64,000 nt of DNA from Chitinophagaceae bacterium (GCA_023957755.1 JAMLGT010000008.1:62001-126000), one strand, 5' to 3'; shown: positions 10,491 to 19,688, numbered from the stretch's first letter. The notes: generated by a model from the letters alone, not told the origin. Made by a program: numbers and translations.

Positions 10491-10528
10491 AGGTCGCTTC
10501 AAAAAAATACAGGAGCGGCCTTTTTTTT
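10491..10528 (+). terminator. rho-independent terminator after second giant gene
   Basis: The arms GGTCGCTTC (10492-10500) and GGAGCGGCC (10512-10520) pair with G-T wobbles across an A-rich loop and are followed by eight T residues (10521-10528). It separates the giant gene from the following uptake operon. Confidence 0.85.
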
Positions 10529-10585
10529 CGAGTCATATTTTGTTCCTTTACTACCTCTTTACGAAAGAGCAGATTTAAAACTCAA

Positions 10586-13003
10586 ATGATCAAAATGAAA
10601 ACTGTTTTACTTACTGCATTTCAGTTCATTCTTGTTTATTCCCTTTCAGCCCAGTCTTATAAGGTGAATGGAAGAGTGACCGATGCAGAAACGGGGGATC
10701 CGTTGCGGAATGCCACGATATGGGTTTCGGGCACACAGGGTACTATTACAGATAAGGATGGAAATTTCGAAATAACGTGTAATGGTATTGTAAAGCTTGT
10801 TATATCCTATATAGGTTATGAAACGTATAATAAACAGGTGGACCGTGGAGCGCACCTGGAGATTTCATTAAGCCAGTTGTCTAAAAATCTAAATGCGGTA
10901 GAATTGGTATTTACAGCTGATCCTAATAAAAAGTTGTTATATCAGCCACAATCAATTGCAAAGCTCAGTGATGTGGAATTGAACAGGGGCACCGGCATCC
11001 TGATGGATGATGCAATCAACATAAACATCCCCGGAGTAATGATGGAACGAAGGACGTTTTCGGCCGGGCAGCAATTTAACCTGAGAGGATATGGGAATGG
11101 CGCAAATGGAACGAGTAACATTAGCAGCAACTTTGATGGTCAGGGCTATAAGGTATATCTGAATGGCATCCCTGTAACTTCAGCAGAAGGCATCACTGTG
11201 ATGGACGATATTGATTATGGCTCTATTGGTAACGTAGAAGTGCTTAAAGGGCCTTCAGGTACACTTTATGGCCAGGCTATTTCAGGGGTGGTGAATATGA
11301 AAACCAAAAGAGCTGAGCCCGGTAAGGTATCTATAGGGCAGAATGTAATGTTTGGCAGCTATGGAATGCAACGCTATACTACCCATGTAGAAATAGGTAA
11401 AGAACGTGCTTCATTTATGGCAAATTATGGAAAGCAGTTATTCTCAGGGTTTATGCCACACACCCGGTCCAGAAAGGATTTTGTAAATATGATAGGTGAA
11501 TTTACTCCGGGACTAAATCAAACAATCAATGCTTACTTCGGATTTAGTTACAGCTATGATGAGCGAAATGGCGAGTTGTCTCAATCACAGTGGGATAACA
11601 ATGACTTTTCAGGTAATGCCAAGTATATAAAGAATAATGCGCACAGCAATGTGATAACCGTTCGTGCAGGAGTAGGGCATACCTATCGATTTGGCAATTC
11701 TGTATCTAATACCACATCCTTGTTTGGCACAGGTTCATTTACGAATGCCAGCTCTTCCGGCGGTGGATGGACAGACCTCAACTCACTCAACTATGGTATG
11801 CGCTCTACAATCGATATGAACTTTTTATTGAAGGAAGGGCATGCGCTTTCAGGAGTTACCGGTGTGGAATTGCAAATGCAAAACGGACATACAATCGGGT
11901 ATAGTATGGTGCCTGATAGTTTTAATCTGGCCGGTTATAACATTATAGGCCCTATGACAAGTAATAAACAAACCATATCGGGGACGGCCTCCGTATTTTC
12001 TGAATGGACATTAAATTTTCCACAGGAGTTTTCTGTTACTGCCGGGATAGGATGGAGTGGTTTGGGGATAGAATTGGATGACCGTTTTTATGTGGCATCT
12101 AATAATAATCCATCTAATCCAAATGTAGTGCATAAACCCACTAAGTATAAGAATTCATTCGATAATATGTTTTCACCAAGGATTGCGCTGAACAAAGTAT
12201 TCTCAAAGGCGATTTCTGTGTACGCGTCCTATAGCAGTGCCTATAAGGCTCCTGTAAGTTCTTACTTCTTTATTCCGCAAACCGGACAGATTGTAGCAGG
12301 ATTGAAACCCGAGACAGGCTCCCAGATAGAAGTAGGGACTAAAGGAAATTTTCCGAATGAAAAGCTGTCGTATCAATTGGCAGTGTTTAATACAGTTTAT
12401 TCCAATAAGCTGACGGCAGTGGCAGTTCCTGATGCTACGAATACCTCCAAGGCATATTCCTATATGGTGAATGGAGGCAGGCAAAATCACTGGGGGATTG
12501 AAGGACAGCTCAGAGGAGATGTGTACAGGTCTGCCGGGTTTGTGAAGTCACTGGTTCCATTTGTGAATTTCACCTATTCTAACTTTAAATATGGGAAGTT
12601 TCTTTTTCAGAAGCTGAGTACTGACAAAAAATCCGCAGAGACTGTTGATTACAGCAATAAGGTTGTGGTAGGTACACCTCCTTTTATGTTTAACGTGGGT
12701 TTTGATTTATGGACAAATCCCGGTTTGTATTTTAATACTACCTATTCTCACAGGGATAAGATGTATTACACTTCTGATAATCTGCACCAAACAGATGATT
12801 ATGAATTGCTGAATGCAAAAGCCGGATATTCAAAATCGATTGCCGGGCATTACGGTGTGGATGTGTTTTTTGGATTGAATAATATCACAGCGCATAAAAA
12901 CTATGCGATGGTGTTTATGAATCAGCCTTCACTGAACGCCTATCTGGCAGCCCCTTATAAGATGAATTATTTTGGAGGGGTAAATCTGAAATACATATTT
13001 TAA
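10586..13003 (+). CDS. TonB-dependent outer-membrane receptor, probably for heme or an iron chelate
   Basis: The 805-residue protein has a Sec signal ending near SLSAQS, a carboxypeptidase-regulatory-like beta-sandwich (about 25-105, with VNGRVTDAETGDPLRNATI), a plug domain (about 130-235, with VEVLKGPSGTLYGQAISGVV) and a 22-strand-type barrel ending in an aromatic residue (NLKYIF). It is the first gene of an operon with a binding protein, permease and ATPase, 15 bp from the next gene, so it should pass the same ligand through the outer membrane. The HmuT/HmuV-like neighbours suggest heme; a siderophore or cobalamin cannot be excluded. I saw no convincing Fur box in the short upstream region. 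Confidence 0.85.
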   Translation: MIKMKTVLLTAFQFILVYSLSAQSYKVNGRVTDAETGDPLRNATIWVSGTQGTITDKDGNFEITCNGIVKLVISYIGYETYNKQVDRGAHLEISLSQLSKNLNAVELVFTADPNKKLLYQPQSIAKLSDVELNRGTGILMDDAININIPGVMMERRTFSAGQQFNLRGYGNGANGTSNISSNFDGQGYKVYLNGIPVTSAEGITVMDDIDYGSIGNVEVLKGPSGTLYGQAISGVVNMKTKRAEPGKVSIGQNVMFGSYGMQRYTTHVEIGKERASFMANYGKQLFSGFMPHTRSRKDFVNMIGEFTPGLNQTINAYFGFSYSYDERNGELSQSQWDNNDFSGNAKYIKNNAHSNVITVRAGVGHTYRFGNSVSNTTSLFGTGSFTNASSSGGGWTDLNSLNYGMRSTIDMNFLLKEGHALSGVTGVELQMQNGHTIGYSMVPDSFNLAGYNIIGPMTSNKQTISGTASVFSEWTLNFPQEFSVTAGIGWSGLGIELDDRFYVASNNNPSNPNVVHKPTKYKNSFDNMFSPRIALNKVFSKAISVYASYSSAYKAPVSSYFFIPQTGQIVAGLKPETGSQIEVGTKGNFPNEKLSYQLAVFNTVYSNKLTAVAVPDATNTSKAYSYMVNGGRQNHWGIEGQLRGDVYRSAGFVKSLVPFVNFTYSNFKYGKFLFQKLSTDKKSAETVDYSNKVVVGTPPFMFNVGFDLWTNPGLYFNTTYSHRDKMYYTSDNLHQTDDYELLNAKAGYSKSIAGHYGVDVFFGLNNITAHKNYAMVFMNQPSLNAYLAAPYKMNYFGGVNLKYIF

Positions 13004-13018
13004 TTAAGATCTGAGAAA

Positions 13019-13891
13019 ATGAAGTATATCTATTTGTTACTTTGTACGACACTTTTGCTTTCGTGCGACAGGTTCGGAAATAAAGATAAAAATGAAAGTG
13101 AGACAGTGCGAATTGTGGTAATTTCAAAACAGTATAATGAAATTATCTGGGATCTTGGTGCACAGCAACCTGTGGTAGCGGTTGACATTTCAAGCACATA
13201 TCCGGAAGAAGTGAAGAAACTGCCGACTGTAGGATATCACAGAGCATTGAGTGCAGAAGGGATCCTCTCCATGAAACCTACCCTTATTCTGCATGACAAC
13301 AACATTGCTCCTGAACACGTGGTAAAACAGCTGGAGGAACTTAAGATACCGATGAAGACATTTGAAAATAAGGCGAATGATATTGAAGGAACGAGGAATC
13401 TTATTAAAGAGATAGGGGCTTATTTTCATAAGGAACAGAAAGCGCAGGCACTGTGCGACAGTTTAGATGCAGATATGGCATCTGCATTGGAAGCAGCTAA
13501 ACAATACACTGACACTCCAAGAGTAATGGTGATACATTTCGGACAGGCCACCAATGCTTATTTATTGGTAACAGGAAAGAGTATTGCCGGTAGAATGGTG
13601 GAGTGGGCAGGAGGGAGAATGGCAATCAATGATGATAAAGGGATGAAAAAACTCTCTGCCGAAGTAGTAGCTGCATCTGATCCTGACGTGATTCTGGTTA
13701 CGGATGAAGGTATGAGCCGGTTGGGCTCAGTGGAAAAGGTGAAGGAACTCCCCGGTGTGGCCGATACGAAAGCGGCGAAGGATAATCGTATATTCACAGT
13801 GGACAGGCATGATATTATTTATCTGGGGCCGGGGTCGGGCAAAAGTGTTTTAAAGATTGAGCAGCTAATTCATAAAGGTGAAAAAAAGTAA
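13019..13891 (+). CDS. hmuT: heme-type ABC transporter substrate-binding lipoprotein
   Basis: This 290-residue protein has a lipoprotein signal (LLLSC, lipidated cysteine 16), fitting a binding protein tethered in the periplasm. It has the two-lobe helical-backbone layout of the BtuF/FhuD/HmuT group. The stretch with GYHRALSAEGILSMKPT is characteristic of the HmuT-type hemin binders, followed by a long linker helix and a C-terminal lobe with DPDVILVTDEG. It hands ligand to the permease encoded immediately downstream, whose start overlaps this gene by 14 bp. The heme assignment rests on family resemblance, not on a demonstrated ligand site. Confidence 0.8.
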   Translation: MKYIYLLLCTTLLLSCDRFGNKDKNESETVRIVVISKQYNEIIWDLGAQQPVVAVDISSTYPEEVKKLPTVGYHRALSAEGILSMKPTLILHDNNIAPEHVVKQLEELKIPMKTFENKANDIEGTRNLIKEIGAYFHKEQKAQALCDSLDADMASALEAAKQYTDTPRVMVIHFGQATNAYLLVTGKSIAGRMVEWAGGRMAINDDKGMKKLSAEVVAASDPDVILVTDEGMSRLGSVEKVKELPGVADTKAAKDNRIFTVDRHDIIYLGPGSGKSVLKIEQLIHKGEKK

Positions 13892-14909
13892 GACTGATAT
13901 CTACCTGTTTCCGGTGCTCATTGTTTTATTGATTGTCACCTTTATTTTATCCGCCGGATTTGGAGCAGTCAATATCACCACTGATGAGATGTTTTCTGCA
14001 CTTAAGAAGTGGGCAGCGCACTCAGATGATAAGACACTTAATGAACGAATTTTTCTGAACCTGAGATTGCCCAGAGCAATTCTTTGTGTATTTGTCGGAG
14101 CCAGCCTTGCTGTGGGAGGTACGCTTCTACAGGCTTTGTTCCGAAACCCTATCGTGGAGCCGGGGTTAATAGGCACCTCCAGTGGAGCAGCATTTGGTTC
14201 CGCTTTTTATTTTACACTAGGTGCTTCACTTGGCTTTAATACTTCGGCCTGGGGATTGCCCATAGCGGCTTTTGTGGGTGGAGTGCTGGCTACCTACCTG
14301 GTATTTGGATTGTCGCAGTCGAAAGATTCCGGGAAGCACAGCGTAGTTGTTTTGTTGTTAATCGGTATCGCAATTAATGCGCTTTGCCTGAGCGGCATTG
14401 GATTCCTGTCGTATATTTCTACAGATCCTCAGGCGAGGTCGATTACTTTTTGGAGTATGGGTACACTTTCAGGGGCAAACTGGAATTCCGTTTTGATTGT
14501 TGGGATTGCTACCGCCGTTTGTATCATTATGGCGTTGCGTTATTCGAATCCACTGAATGCGCTTATGTTGGGAGAAAATGAGGCGATGTTTCTTGGAGTA
14601 AAAATTAACAGATTGAAGCTGATAGTATTATCGATAGATGTGTTGATGATTGCAGTAGCCACAGCTTTTGTGGGAGTCATCGGCTTTGTGGGGTTGGTAG
14701 TGCCACATCTGATGAGGATACTTAAGGGCGCAGATAACAGGTATCTTATTCGGAGTACTGCATTGGGTGGAGCTATTATGCTAGGACTTGCTGATTTATT
14801 AGCACGCAACCTTTTTGTACCTGCCGAACTTCCCATCGGAATTGTGACCTCAATCGTGGGAGTTCCTGTTTTTATAATAATGTTGAGAAGCCGAAAATAT
14901 ATTTTTTAA
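13878..14909 (+). CDS. hmuU: FecCD-family ABC permease, heme type
   Basis: The 343-residue integral membrane protein has about ten hydrophobic segments and FecCD signatures such as LRLPRAILCVFVGASLAVGG, GLIGTSSGAAFGSAF and GFVGLVVPHLMRI. The start is a GTG at 13878 inside the end of the upstream gene; no in-frame ATG occurs for about 37 codons, and the GTG places a short basic N-terminus ahead of the first membrane helix, so translational coupling is likely. It forms the inner-membrane channel for the ligand delivered by the preceding lipoprotein and powered by the next gene product. Confidence 0.85.
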   Translation: MKKSKTDIYLFPVLIVLLIVTFILSAGFGAVNITTDEMFSALKKWAAHSDDKTLNERIFLNLRLPRAILCVFVGASLAVGGTLLQALFRNPIVEPGLIGTSSGAAFGSAFYFTLGASLGFNTSAWGLPIAAFVGGVLATYLVFGLSQSKDSGKHSVVVLLLIGIAINALCLSGIGFLSYISTDPQARSITFWSMGTLSGANWNSVLIVGIATAVCIIMALRYSNPLNALMLGENEAMFLGVKINRLKLIVLSIDVLMIAVATAFVGVIGFVGLVVPHLMRILKGADNRYLIRSTALGGAIMLGLADLLARNLFVPAELPIGIVTSIVGVPVFIIMLRSRKYIF

Positions 14910-15683
14910 ATGCTGGAGGCTGCACACATATCGTATAGGATTCGTCAGAAGAAACTATTAGACGATATTTCTGTAAAGTTTGAAGCTGGAAAGATTCATC
15001 TGATTCTGGGTCCCAATGGGGCCGGGAAATCCACTTTTGTAAAAATTATTAGTGGTGCTTTCCGCCCCTCTGATGGTGCGGTAATCTATGCTGGTAGGAA
15101 TATAAAAGACATTAATGTAAAGGGGCTGTCGCATATCCGGGCTGTACTGTCTCAGAGTGTTGAACTTGCTTTTTCTTTGACAGTAAGGGAGGTGGTAATG
15201 ATGGGGCGGTATCCTTACTTTACAGGCACACCCGGAGCACTAGATCTGGATGTGTGTGAAGAGGTAATTCAGTTTTTTGATCTGGACAATTTGAAAGATA
15301 GGGATTATATGTCGCTGAGTGGGGGAGAACAACAACGTGTGCACTTTGCCAGAGTGGCCGCACAATTATGGGATCAGAAGGTGGAAGCACATAAGTATTT
15401 GATTTTGGATGAGCCGCTGACTTTTCTGGATGTGTATTACCAATTTGACTTCATGGACAAGCTGGTGGGTTTAGCCAGAGAACGTAATTGGACAGTGGTG
15501 GGCGTAGTGCACGATTTAAATCTTGCTGGAAAATATGCAGATAGCATTTTATTATTGCACAAGGGTAAAGTAGTTGCACAGGGATCCAGGGAAGCAGTAT
15601 TAACTGTAGAGCACATACGGAATACTTATAATCTGGCTCCGCATGTGGCACTGGAGAATGGTATGGTGAGGGTACATTTTTAG
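14910..15683 (+). CDS. hmuV: ABC transporter ATP-binding protein, HmuV type
   Basis: The 257-residue ATPase has Walker A LGPNGAGKST, a Q-loop near AVLSQSVELAFSLTV, the VVMMGRYPYF stretch typical of iron-complex importers, signature [19 protein letters not shown], Walker B YLILDEPL and H-loop VVGVVHDLN. Its ATG directly follows the stop codon of the permease with no gap. It should energise import of heme or a related iron complex at the cytoplasmic face. It is the last gene of the operon; a strong inverted repeat lies downstream. Confidence 0.88.
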   Translation: MLEAAHISYRIRQKKLLDDISVKFEAGKIHLILGPNGAGKSTFVKIISGAFRPSDGAVIYAGRNIKDINVKGLSHIRAVLSQSVELAFSLTVREVVMMGRYPYFTGTPGALDLDVCEEVIQFFDLDNLKDRDYMSLSGGEQQRVHFARVAAQLWDQKVEAHKYLILDEPLTFLDVYYQFDFMDKLVGLARERNWTVVGVVHDLNLAGKYADSILLLHKGKVVAQGSREAVLTVEHIRNTYNLAPHVALENGMVRVHF

Positions 15684-15738
15684 GTCGGGGAGAAAAAACG
15701 TTCCCGATATTTTATGGCTTGTCAGAGAGCCGTAAACA

Positions 15739-15772
15739 AAATATTACCACCCGCAAACAGATGGTAATATTT
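15739..15772. terminator. inverted repeat between convergent genes, likely two-way terminator
   Basis: Arms of 11 bp (15739-15749 and 15762-15772, AAATATTACCA and its complement) flank a 12-base loop between the heme operon and the convergent M56 gene. Neither side has a strong T run, so termination is inferred from position. Confidence 0.5.
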
Positions 15773-15788
15773 AAGATTGTTCCCGCCT

Positions 15789-17564
15789 TTAGCTTTTAGG
15801 AAGTGCAGGGATTAATTGTGGGATATCTATCCCAAATTTTTCTTTGAAATTTTTTCTGTGGACAGTTGTGGATATATCAATGATTTGGACTTTCCGGTCA
15901 GGATAGATGAGAAACGCTTTTTCCGGCTTTTCATTGATTGTTTTAATAATAATATTGGATGTGCCTTTTGGCAGCCTTATGTCCTCTAACTTTTGGCTCG
16001 TAATGTGTTTGCCATTTACATTTTCGAGGATTACAGGCCATTCCGATAAGCGTGATAATGTCTCGGCAGAAACAGGGAGAGGTTGTAATGGCGGTGGAGG
16101 TGGTGGCTGATTGTTTACTGACTTTCGCACAGGTTTAGGAGGAGCAGGGGGAGGTGGCGGCGGTAGAATATTTCCAAACTTCCTGATGAATTCAGCTTTA
16201 GCAGATGGCGTAGAAATATCAAACTCTTTACTGCTTCCATCTTTGTAATGGATAGTAGCAGTAGAATCCTTTCTGTTAGATTGTTTGATTTTCACAGATA
16301 CGCTCCTGATATTTTCAGGAAGTCCATTATTTTTTCCAGATCTTTCAGTTACTGCTTTGGGAGGCAAAGGTGGTGGAGGAGGTGGCGGCGGCAAAGGCGT
16401 AACTTTCTTACGCTGATCATAGGTCATTTTCTCATATAAGTCAAGCACTCGGGTTATCTTAGTTTCTTTATTCCATTTAAAGGTCCCTTTACTATCTCTT
16501 CCGCGGCCGAGTAAAGATTCGTATTCGCGGATCTCCGCCTCCGAAGCTCCGGGGCCTTCAGGGAAACTGTTTATGGGGGAGTGCGTAGCAAATGGCACCG
16601 ATTTATTTTCTTCCTTATTCACAGCGCTTTTATTTTTCGGTATGGTATCATTTGCCATACTGTAGGTGTGCATATCAATTGCAGTTGTCTGCCCTGCCCG
16701 GGAGATTTTTCCTGCCCCCATGAAGATGGCTACACCTAATACGGGTAGCACGGAAATACCAAGTAGCATACTCCGCTTTTTGTTGAATTGTTTTTGAAGC
16801 ATGATTAATCGTTTTTTTGTGAGGATGAAATTAAAACTGCTTACCAGTCCCATATCTGAAAGACGGGCTGCACGCTGTAGCAAAATGTTTTTATAGTCCT
16901 GAATGCTATAAGCGTGACTGATTACCTCTGCATCGGCAAGCAATTCGTGGTTTATTTTGATGGCTCGTTTGAAGAAGTATAGTACAGGGTTGAACCAGGT
17001 TACTACAGTGATAAGTTCTGTAAGTAGTATGTCCCAACTGTGTTTTTGGCGGATGTGTGCTAACTCATGTTCAAGCACTTCGGCTTCAATGTTTCCATTT
17101 TCAAATTCAGTTTTGCTCAGGTAAATCGTATCCCAGAAGCTATAAGGCACAGAATCCTTTTTTAATAATACAATTCGAGTGTTTCTGTAAAAGACATTTT
17201 CATTGGTACTTCTCGCTTTGCGAATCTTGTAGAAATTAAATATCAGTCGCACGAGAAAGAATATACTGACGATCCCTGATATTAAGACTGGCATCAAAGG
17301 AATTGACAATAATAAGGTGTCGTTAGTGACCGGACCTGGTGCAACTGTTGAAGTAGGTATGTTAGTGAGAAAACTGTATTCGGGAATTACAGAAACAGGT
17401 GCTTTAACTGTAAGTGTGATTAATGGAATCAGAAAAGAAATAATCAGGCTTGAAAGCAGGTAGAATCTGTTAAACACCAGCATTTTCTCACGGTGCAACA
17501 GCAATGCATACAGTCCGTAGAAGATTGCAGTACATATAATGACCTTTAGAAAGTAGATAAGCAT
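15789..17564 (-). CDS. M56-family (BlaR1-like) membrane metallopeptidase
   Basis: This 591-residue protein starts with three to four membrane helices and carries the zinc protease motif HELAH at residues 166-170 in a cytoplasmic loop, followed by another helix near 268-285. The C-terminal half is periplasmic in prediction and contains three proline clusters (about 390-402, 468-477, 487-497) between short repeated beta-type modules. It lacks a penicillin-binding sensor domain, so it is not a classical beta-lactam receptor. By family it would cleave or inactivate the BlaI repressor encoded one base upstream after sensing an envelope signal. Confidence 0.8.
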   Translation of the reverse strand: MLIYFLKVIICTAIFYGLYALLLHREKMLVFNRFYLLSSLIISFLIPLITLTVKAPVSVIPEYSFLTNIPTSTVAPGPVTNDTLLLSIPLMPVLISGIVSIFFLVRLIFNFYKIRKARSTNENVFYRNTRIVLLKKDSVPYSFWDTIYLSKTEFENGNIEAEVLEHELAHIRQKHSWDILLTELITVVTWFNPVLYFFKRAIKINHELLADAEVISHAYSIQDYKNILLQRAARLSDMGLVSSFNFILTKKRLIMLQKQFNKKRSMLLGISVLPVLGVAIFMGAGKISRAGQTTAIDMHTYSMANDTIPKNKSAVNKEENKSVPFATHSPINSFPEGPGASEAEIREYESLLGRGRDSKGTFKWNKETKITRVLDLYEKMTYDQRKKVTPLPPPPPPPPLPPKAVTERSGKNNGLPENIRSVSVKIKQSNRKDSTATIHYKDGSSKEFDISTPSAKAEFIRKFGNILPPPPPPAPPKPVRKSVNNQPPPPPPLQPLPVSAETLSRLSEWPVILENVNGKHITSQKLEDIRLPKGTSNIIIKTINEKPEKAFLIYPDRKVQIIDISTTVHRKNFKEKFGIDIPQLIPALPKS

Positions 17565-17565
17565 G

Positions 17566-17937
17566 TTATTTCTTTTTTTGAATTTCAGAATCGATAAGTT
17601 TCCGGAGTTGCTCTAACTGCTCCTTTGTGAGTTTGGTTTCTTTCGTGAAGAAGGAAGCAAACTGGATTACGGAATCGTCAAAATAATCTTTGATCATAGT
17701 GTGGACCCTTTTAGAGAAATATTCAGATTTTTTTATCAGTGGATAATATTCTCTGGAATTTCCCATTTGATTGTACCCGATTGCTTTTTTCTCAATCATT
17801 CGCTTTAAGAGTGTAGCGACTGTAGTGCTTGCAGGTTTGGGTTCAGGGAAACAATCGATGAGATCCTTCATAAATGCTTTTTCCTTTTGCCAGATGAATT
17901 CCATCAGTTGCTCCTCAGATTTAGATAGCTTAATCAT
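17566..17937 (-). CDS. BlaI/MecI/CopY-family transcriptional repressor
   Basis: The 123-residue protein has the winged-helix layout of BlaI repressors: KLSKSEEQLMEFIWQ at the N-terminus, the helix PKPASTTVATLLKRMIEKK as recognition region, and a C-terminal dimerisation half rich in charged residues. It is the first gene of a two-gene operon, with one base between its stop and the start of the M56 gene. Two copies of a TACA-AA-TGTA-type operator lie directly upstream, indicating autoregulation. Confidence 0.88.
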   Translation of the reverse strand: MIKLSKSEEQLMEFIWQKEKAFMKDLIDCFPEPKPASTTVATLLKRMIEKKAIGYNQMGNSREYYPLIKKSEYFSKRVHTMIKDYFDDSVIQFASFFTKETKLTKEQLEQLRKLIDSEIQKKK

Positions 17938-17938
17938 T

Positions 17939-17970
17939 CTACAAATATAGATTTAGTTCTACAAATGTAG
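17939..17970. promoter_or_regulatory. double BlaI-type operator
   Basis: CTACAAATGTAG at 17959-17970 is a perfect 5-bp inverted repeat around AA, the core known for BlaI/MecI sites. CTACAAATATAG at 17939-17950 is a second copy with one changed arm base, 20 bp away and touching the start codon region of the repressor gene. Two sites at this spacing suggest cooperative autorepression. Confidence 0.75.
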
Positions 17971-18181
17971 AGTTAAATTTGAAAAGAAAAAATATTTTTT
18001 GGGAAAAGAGGAATATAATCTGTCAGGAATATAGTGGCCAAATTTCCGGATCAGATATACGGGGATTCGGAAATCAGTTTAATGTGTGAGTAAGCCAGGG
18101 GGAAAAATATATGGTGGGCTGTTTTTTTAAGCACTTAAATTATGGAGTGGGCACCTTTGCCGTGCAGTACCCTGAAACAAG

Positions 18182-18212
18182 GACATCCTGCCGGATTACG
18201 ATGCAGGATGTC
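18182..18212 (-). terminator. perfect 9-bp hairpin downstream of tRNA-Pro
   Basis: GACATCCTG at 18182-18190 and its complement at 18204-18212 form a hairpin with a 13-base loop 22 bp past the 3' end of the tRNA. On the minus strand it is followed by a weak T-rich stretch (CTTGTTT), so it is a plausible terminator or processing signal for the tRNA transcript. Confidence 0.45.
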
Positions 18213-18234
18213 ACTGTTTTCTTATTGATTTTAG

Positions 18235-18308
18235 TCGGGTAGACAAGATTCGAACTTGCGACCCCACGCCCCCCAGACGTGTGCGCTACCGGGCTGCGCC
18301 ACTACCCG
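18235..18308 (-). tRNA. tRNA-Pro (anticodon GGG)
   Basis: The minus strand folds as a 74-nt cloverleaf: acceptor CGGGTAG with CTACCCG, D arm GCGC/GCGC, anticodon stem CACGT/GCGTG with loop CTGGGGG, and T arm GCAAG/CTTGT with loop TTCGAAT, discriminator A. The anticodon reads GGG, so it decodes proline CCC/CCU. CCA is not encoded. Confidence 0.93.
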
Positions 18309-18321
18309 AATTTAGGAAGTG

Positions 18322-18329
18322 CAAATTTA
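18322..18329 (-). promoter_or_regulatory. TAnnTTTG -7 box for tRNA-Pro
   Basis: The minus strand reads TAAATTTG 14 bases ahead of the mature tRNA 5' end, a full match to the Bacteroidota -7 consensus. No clear -33 TTTG is visible at the usual distance. Confidence 0.5.
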
Positions 18330-18447
18330 AGGTGGATTCTTCAGAAAGAAGTTGTTTGGTCAGGGAAATCTTTTTGAATACAGAATTATTCGTCTGCCTT
18401 TGGTTAGTTAGAGAAGAAAGCCAGCTTGTTTTTGCCACGTGCGAAAA

Positions 18448-18480
18448 TTGGTGGAAACCTGTAAACTTATTTTACATTTG
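18448..18480 (+). promoter_or_regulatory. candidate promoter for the glycan gene pair
   Basis: TTG at 18448-18450 and TACATTTG at 18473-18480 are spaced 22 bp, close to the Bacteroidota -33/-7 layout. Transcription would begin near 18487 and leave an untranslated leader of roughly 130 nt before the epimerase gene. Confidence 0.45.
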
Positions 18481-18614
18481 TCGTGAAAGATTACTACTGC
18501 GAATGGGAGTATATTAATCAAATCAGGACAGCCACCTGCTTTTGCGGTCAGGCGACTTCCTGAGACTACATTTCAAAGGTGTACATTCTCCGGAATTAAA
18601 TCTATTCTAAGAAG

Positions 18615-19688
18615 ATGAGAGGTAGAAAAGTAATTCATATTGTAGGCAAAAGGCCCGAGTTTATTAAGCTTGCCATGCTTTATAATTACATCAGAAATAA
18701 TACATCGTTAAGACAGATGGTTATTCATACCGGGCAGCATAATTCTGCTAATATGAGTGATATTTTTTTTGAGGAGTTGAGGTTGCCCGAGCCGGATGTG
18801 ATGCTGGGAGTCAGAGCACATAACGCACATGAGTTTATCGGTAAACTGGCCGGGGAGATAACTACTTTGCTCAATCAGGAGGAGCGTGATGCGGTGGTAC
18901 TTACTTATGGTGACACTAATAGCACGTTGGCGGGTGCATTATCTGCACGAAGGGCTGGAATGTTATTGCTGCATTTTGAATCAGGAGTACGCACAGGCGA
19001 CTTTACTATGCCGGAAGAGATAAACAGGGTGTTGACGGATCGGTTGTCTGATGTACATTATTGTTGTACCGGGGAAAATCTTGATAACCTTAAAAAGGAA
19101 GGTTATGGTAGTGTGATTCCCAGTGAATTATTATGGACAGGTGACCTTATGCTGGATGCGTTCATTAAAATTGAAGCCGGCAGGAATCGTGCCCCCGGCT
19201 CGGGGAGTTATATTGCCGCTACTATTCATCGGGCTGGCAACATTCTCGACAGGGAAAAGCTGTCAGCCATTATATCTGCGCTAAATACGCTTCACAGGAG
19301 TATGCAGGTGGTGATACCCTTGCACCCTCATACAGGAAAGCGTTTGCGCGAATTCGGGATTGAGTTAAGGTGCGCAGTACTAGAACCCTTGGGATATCAT
19401 GAGATGAAGCGGTTTTTGTGTGATGCGGAATATGTGGTTACTGATAGCGGGGGAGTGGCGCGTGAAGCCTATTTTGCCAGAAAGAGGTCAATGGTTGTAA
19501 TGGGGCATCCGTTCTGGCCGGAGATAATAAGGGCAAATGCGGCTGTCAGATGTAACCCTGAAACTGCCGAAATTCTTGCCGGTTTCGACCGGGTTAGGCA
19601 ACTACCTGAGATAGCGGGCCATCCAATTTTTGGAGATGGAAAAGCAGCACAAAAAATTTCCGATCACCTGGTTAATTATCTCTCCTGA
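18615..19688 (+). CDS. wecB: UDP-N-acetylglucosamine 2-epimerase (non-hydrolysing type)
   Basis: The 357-residue cytoplasmic enzyme has the GT-B-like fold signatures of the family: VGKRPEFIKLAML at the N-terminus, HTGQH, YGDTNSTLAGALSA, then HFESGVRTGD followed by MPEEINRVLTDRLSD, and VTDSGGVAREA in the C-terminal domain. It interconverts UDP-GlcNAc and UDP-ManNAc, feeding surface polysaccharide assembly. Its stop overlaps the start of the following glycosyltransferase by one base, so the pair is co-translated. Variation around the canonical ESGLRS motif (ESGVRTGD) means a related sugar specificity is possible. Confidence 0.85.
   Translation: MRGRKVIHIVGKRPEFIKLAMLYNYIRNNTSLRQMVIHTGQHNSANMSDIFFEELRLPEPDVMLGVRAHNAHEFIGKLAGEITTLLNQEERDAVVLTYGDTNSTLAGALSARRAGMLLLHFESGVRTGDFTMPEEINRVLTDRLSDVHYCCTGENLDNLKKEGYGSVIPSELLWTGDLMLDAFIKIEAGRNRAPGSGSYIAATIHRAGNILDREKLSAIISALNTLHRSMQVVIPLHPHTGKRLREFGIELRCAVLEPLGYHEMKRFLCDAEYVVTDSGGVAREAYFARKRSMVVMGHPFWPEIIRANAAVRCNPETAEILAGFDRVRQLPEIAGHPIFGDGKAAQKISDHLVNYLS

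Larger units (their letters stand above)
18309..18614. other. intergenic region between tRNA-Pro and wecB-like gene
   Basis: About 300 bp without a believable gene; the small open frame crossing it runs through the tRNA. It holds two divergent promoter candidates, listed separately, and otherwise nothing that I recognise. Confidence 0.6.

Noticed and set aside
10529-10585. Fur box or clear promoter ahead of the heme uptake operon
   Set aside because: I looked for a Fur-type inverted repeat and a TAnnTTTG box with a -33 partner and found only partial matches.
15684-15710. Short TCGGG/CCCGA hairpin after hmuV as terminator
   Set aside because: The stem is only 5 bp with no T run; the 11-bp repeat at 15739-15772 is a better candidate.
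16360-16400. GGTGGAGGAGGTGG-like tandem repeat as a separate repeat element
   Set aside because: It is simply the proline codons of the M56 protein read on the other strand.
18281-18517. Small open frame crossing tRNA-Pro
   Set aside because: Its first part is the tRNA sequence itself and the rest covers two promoter candidates.
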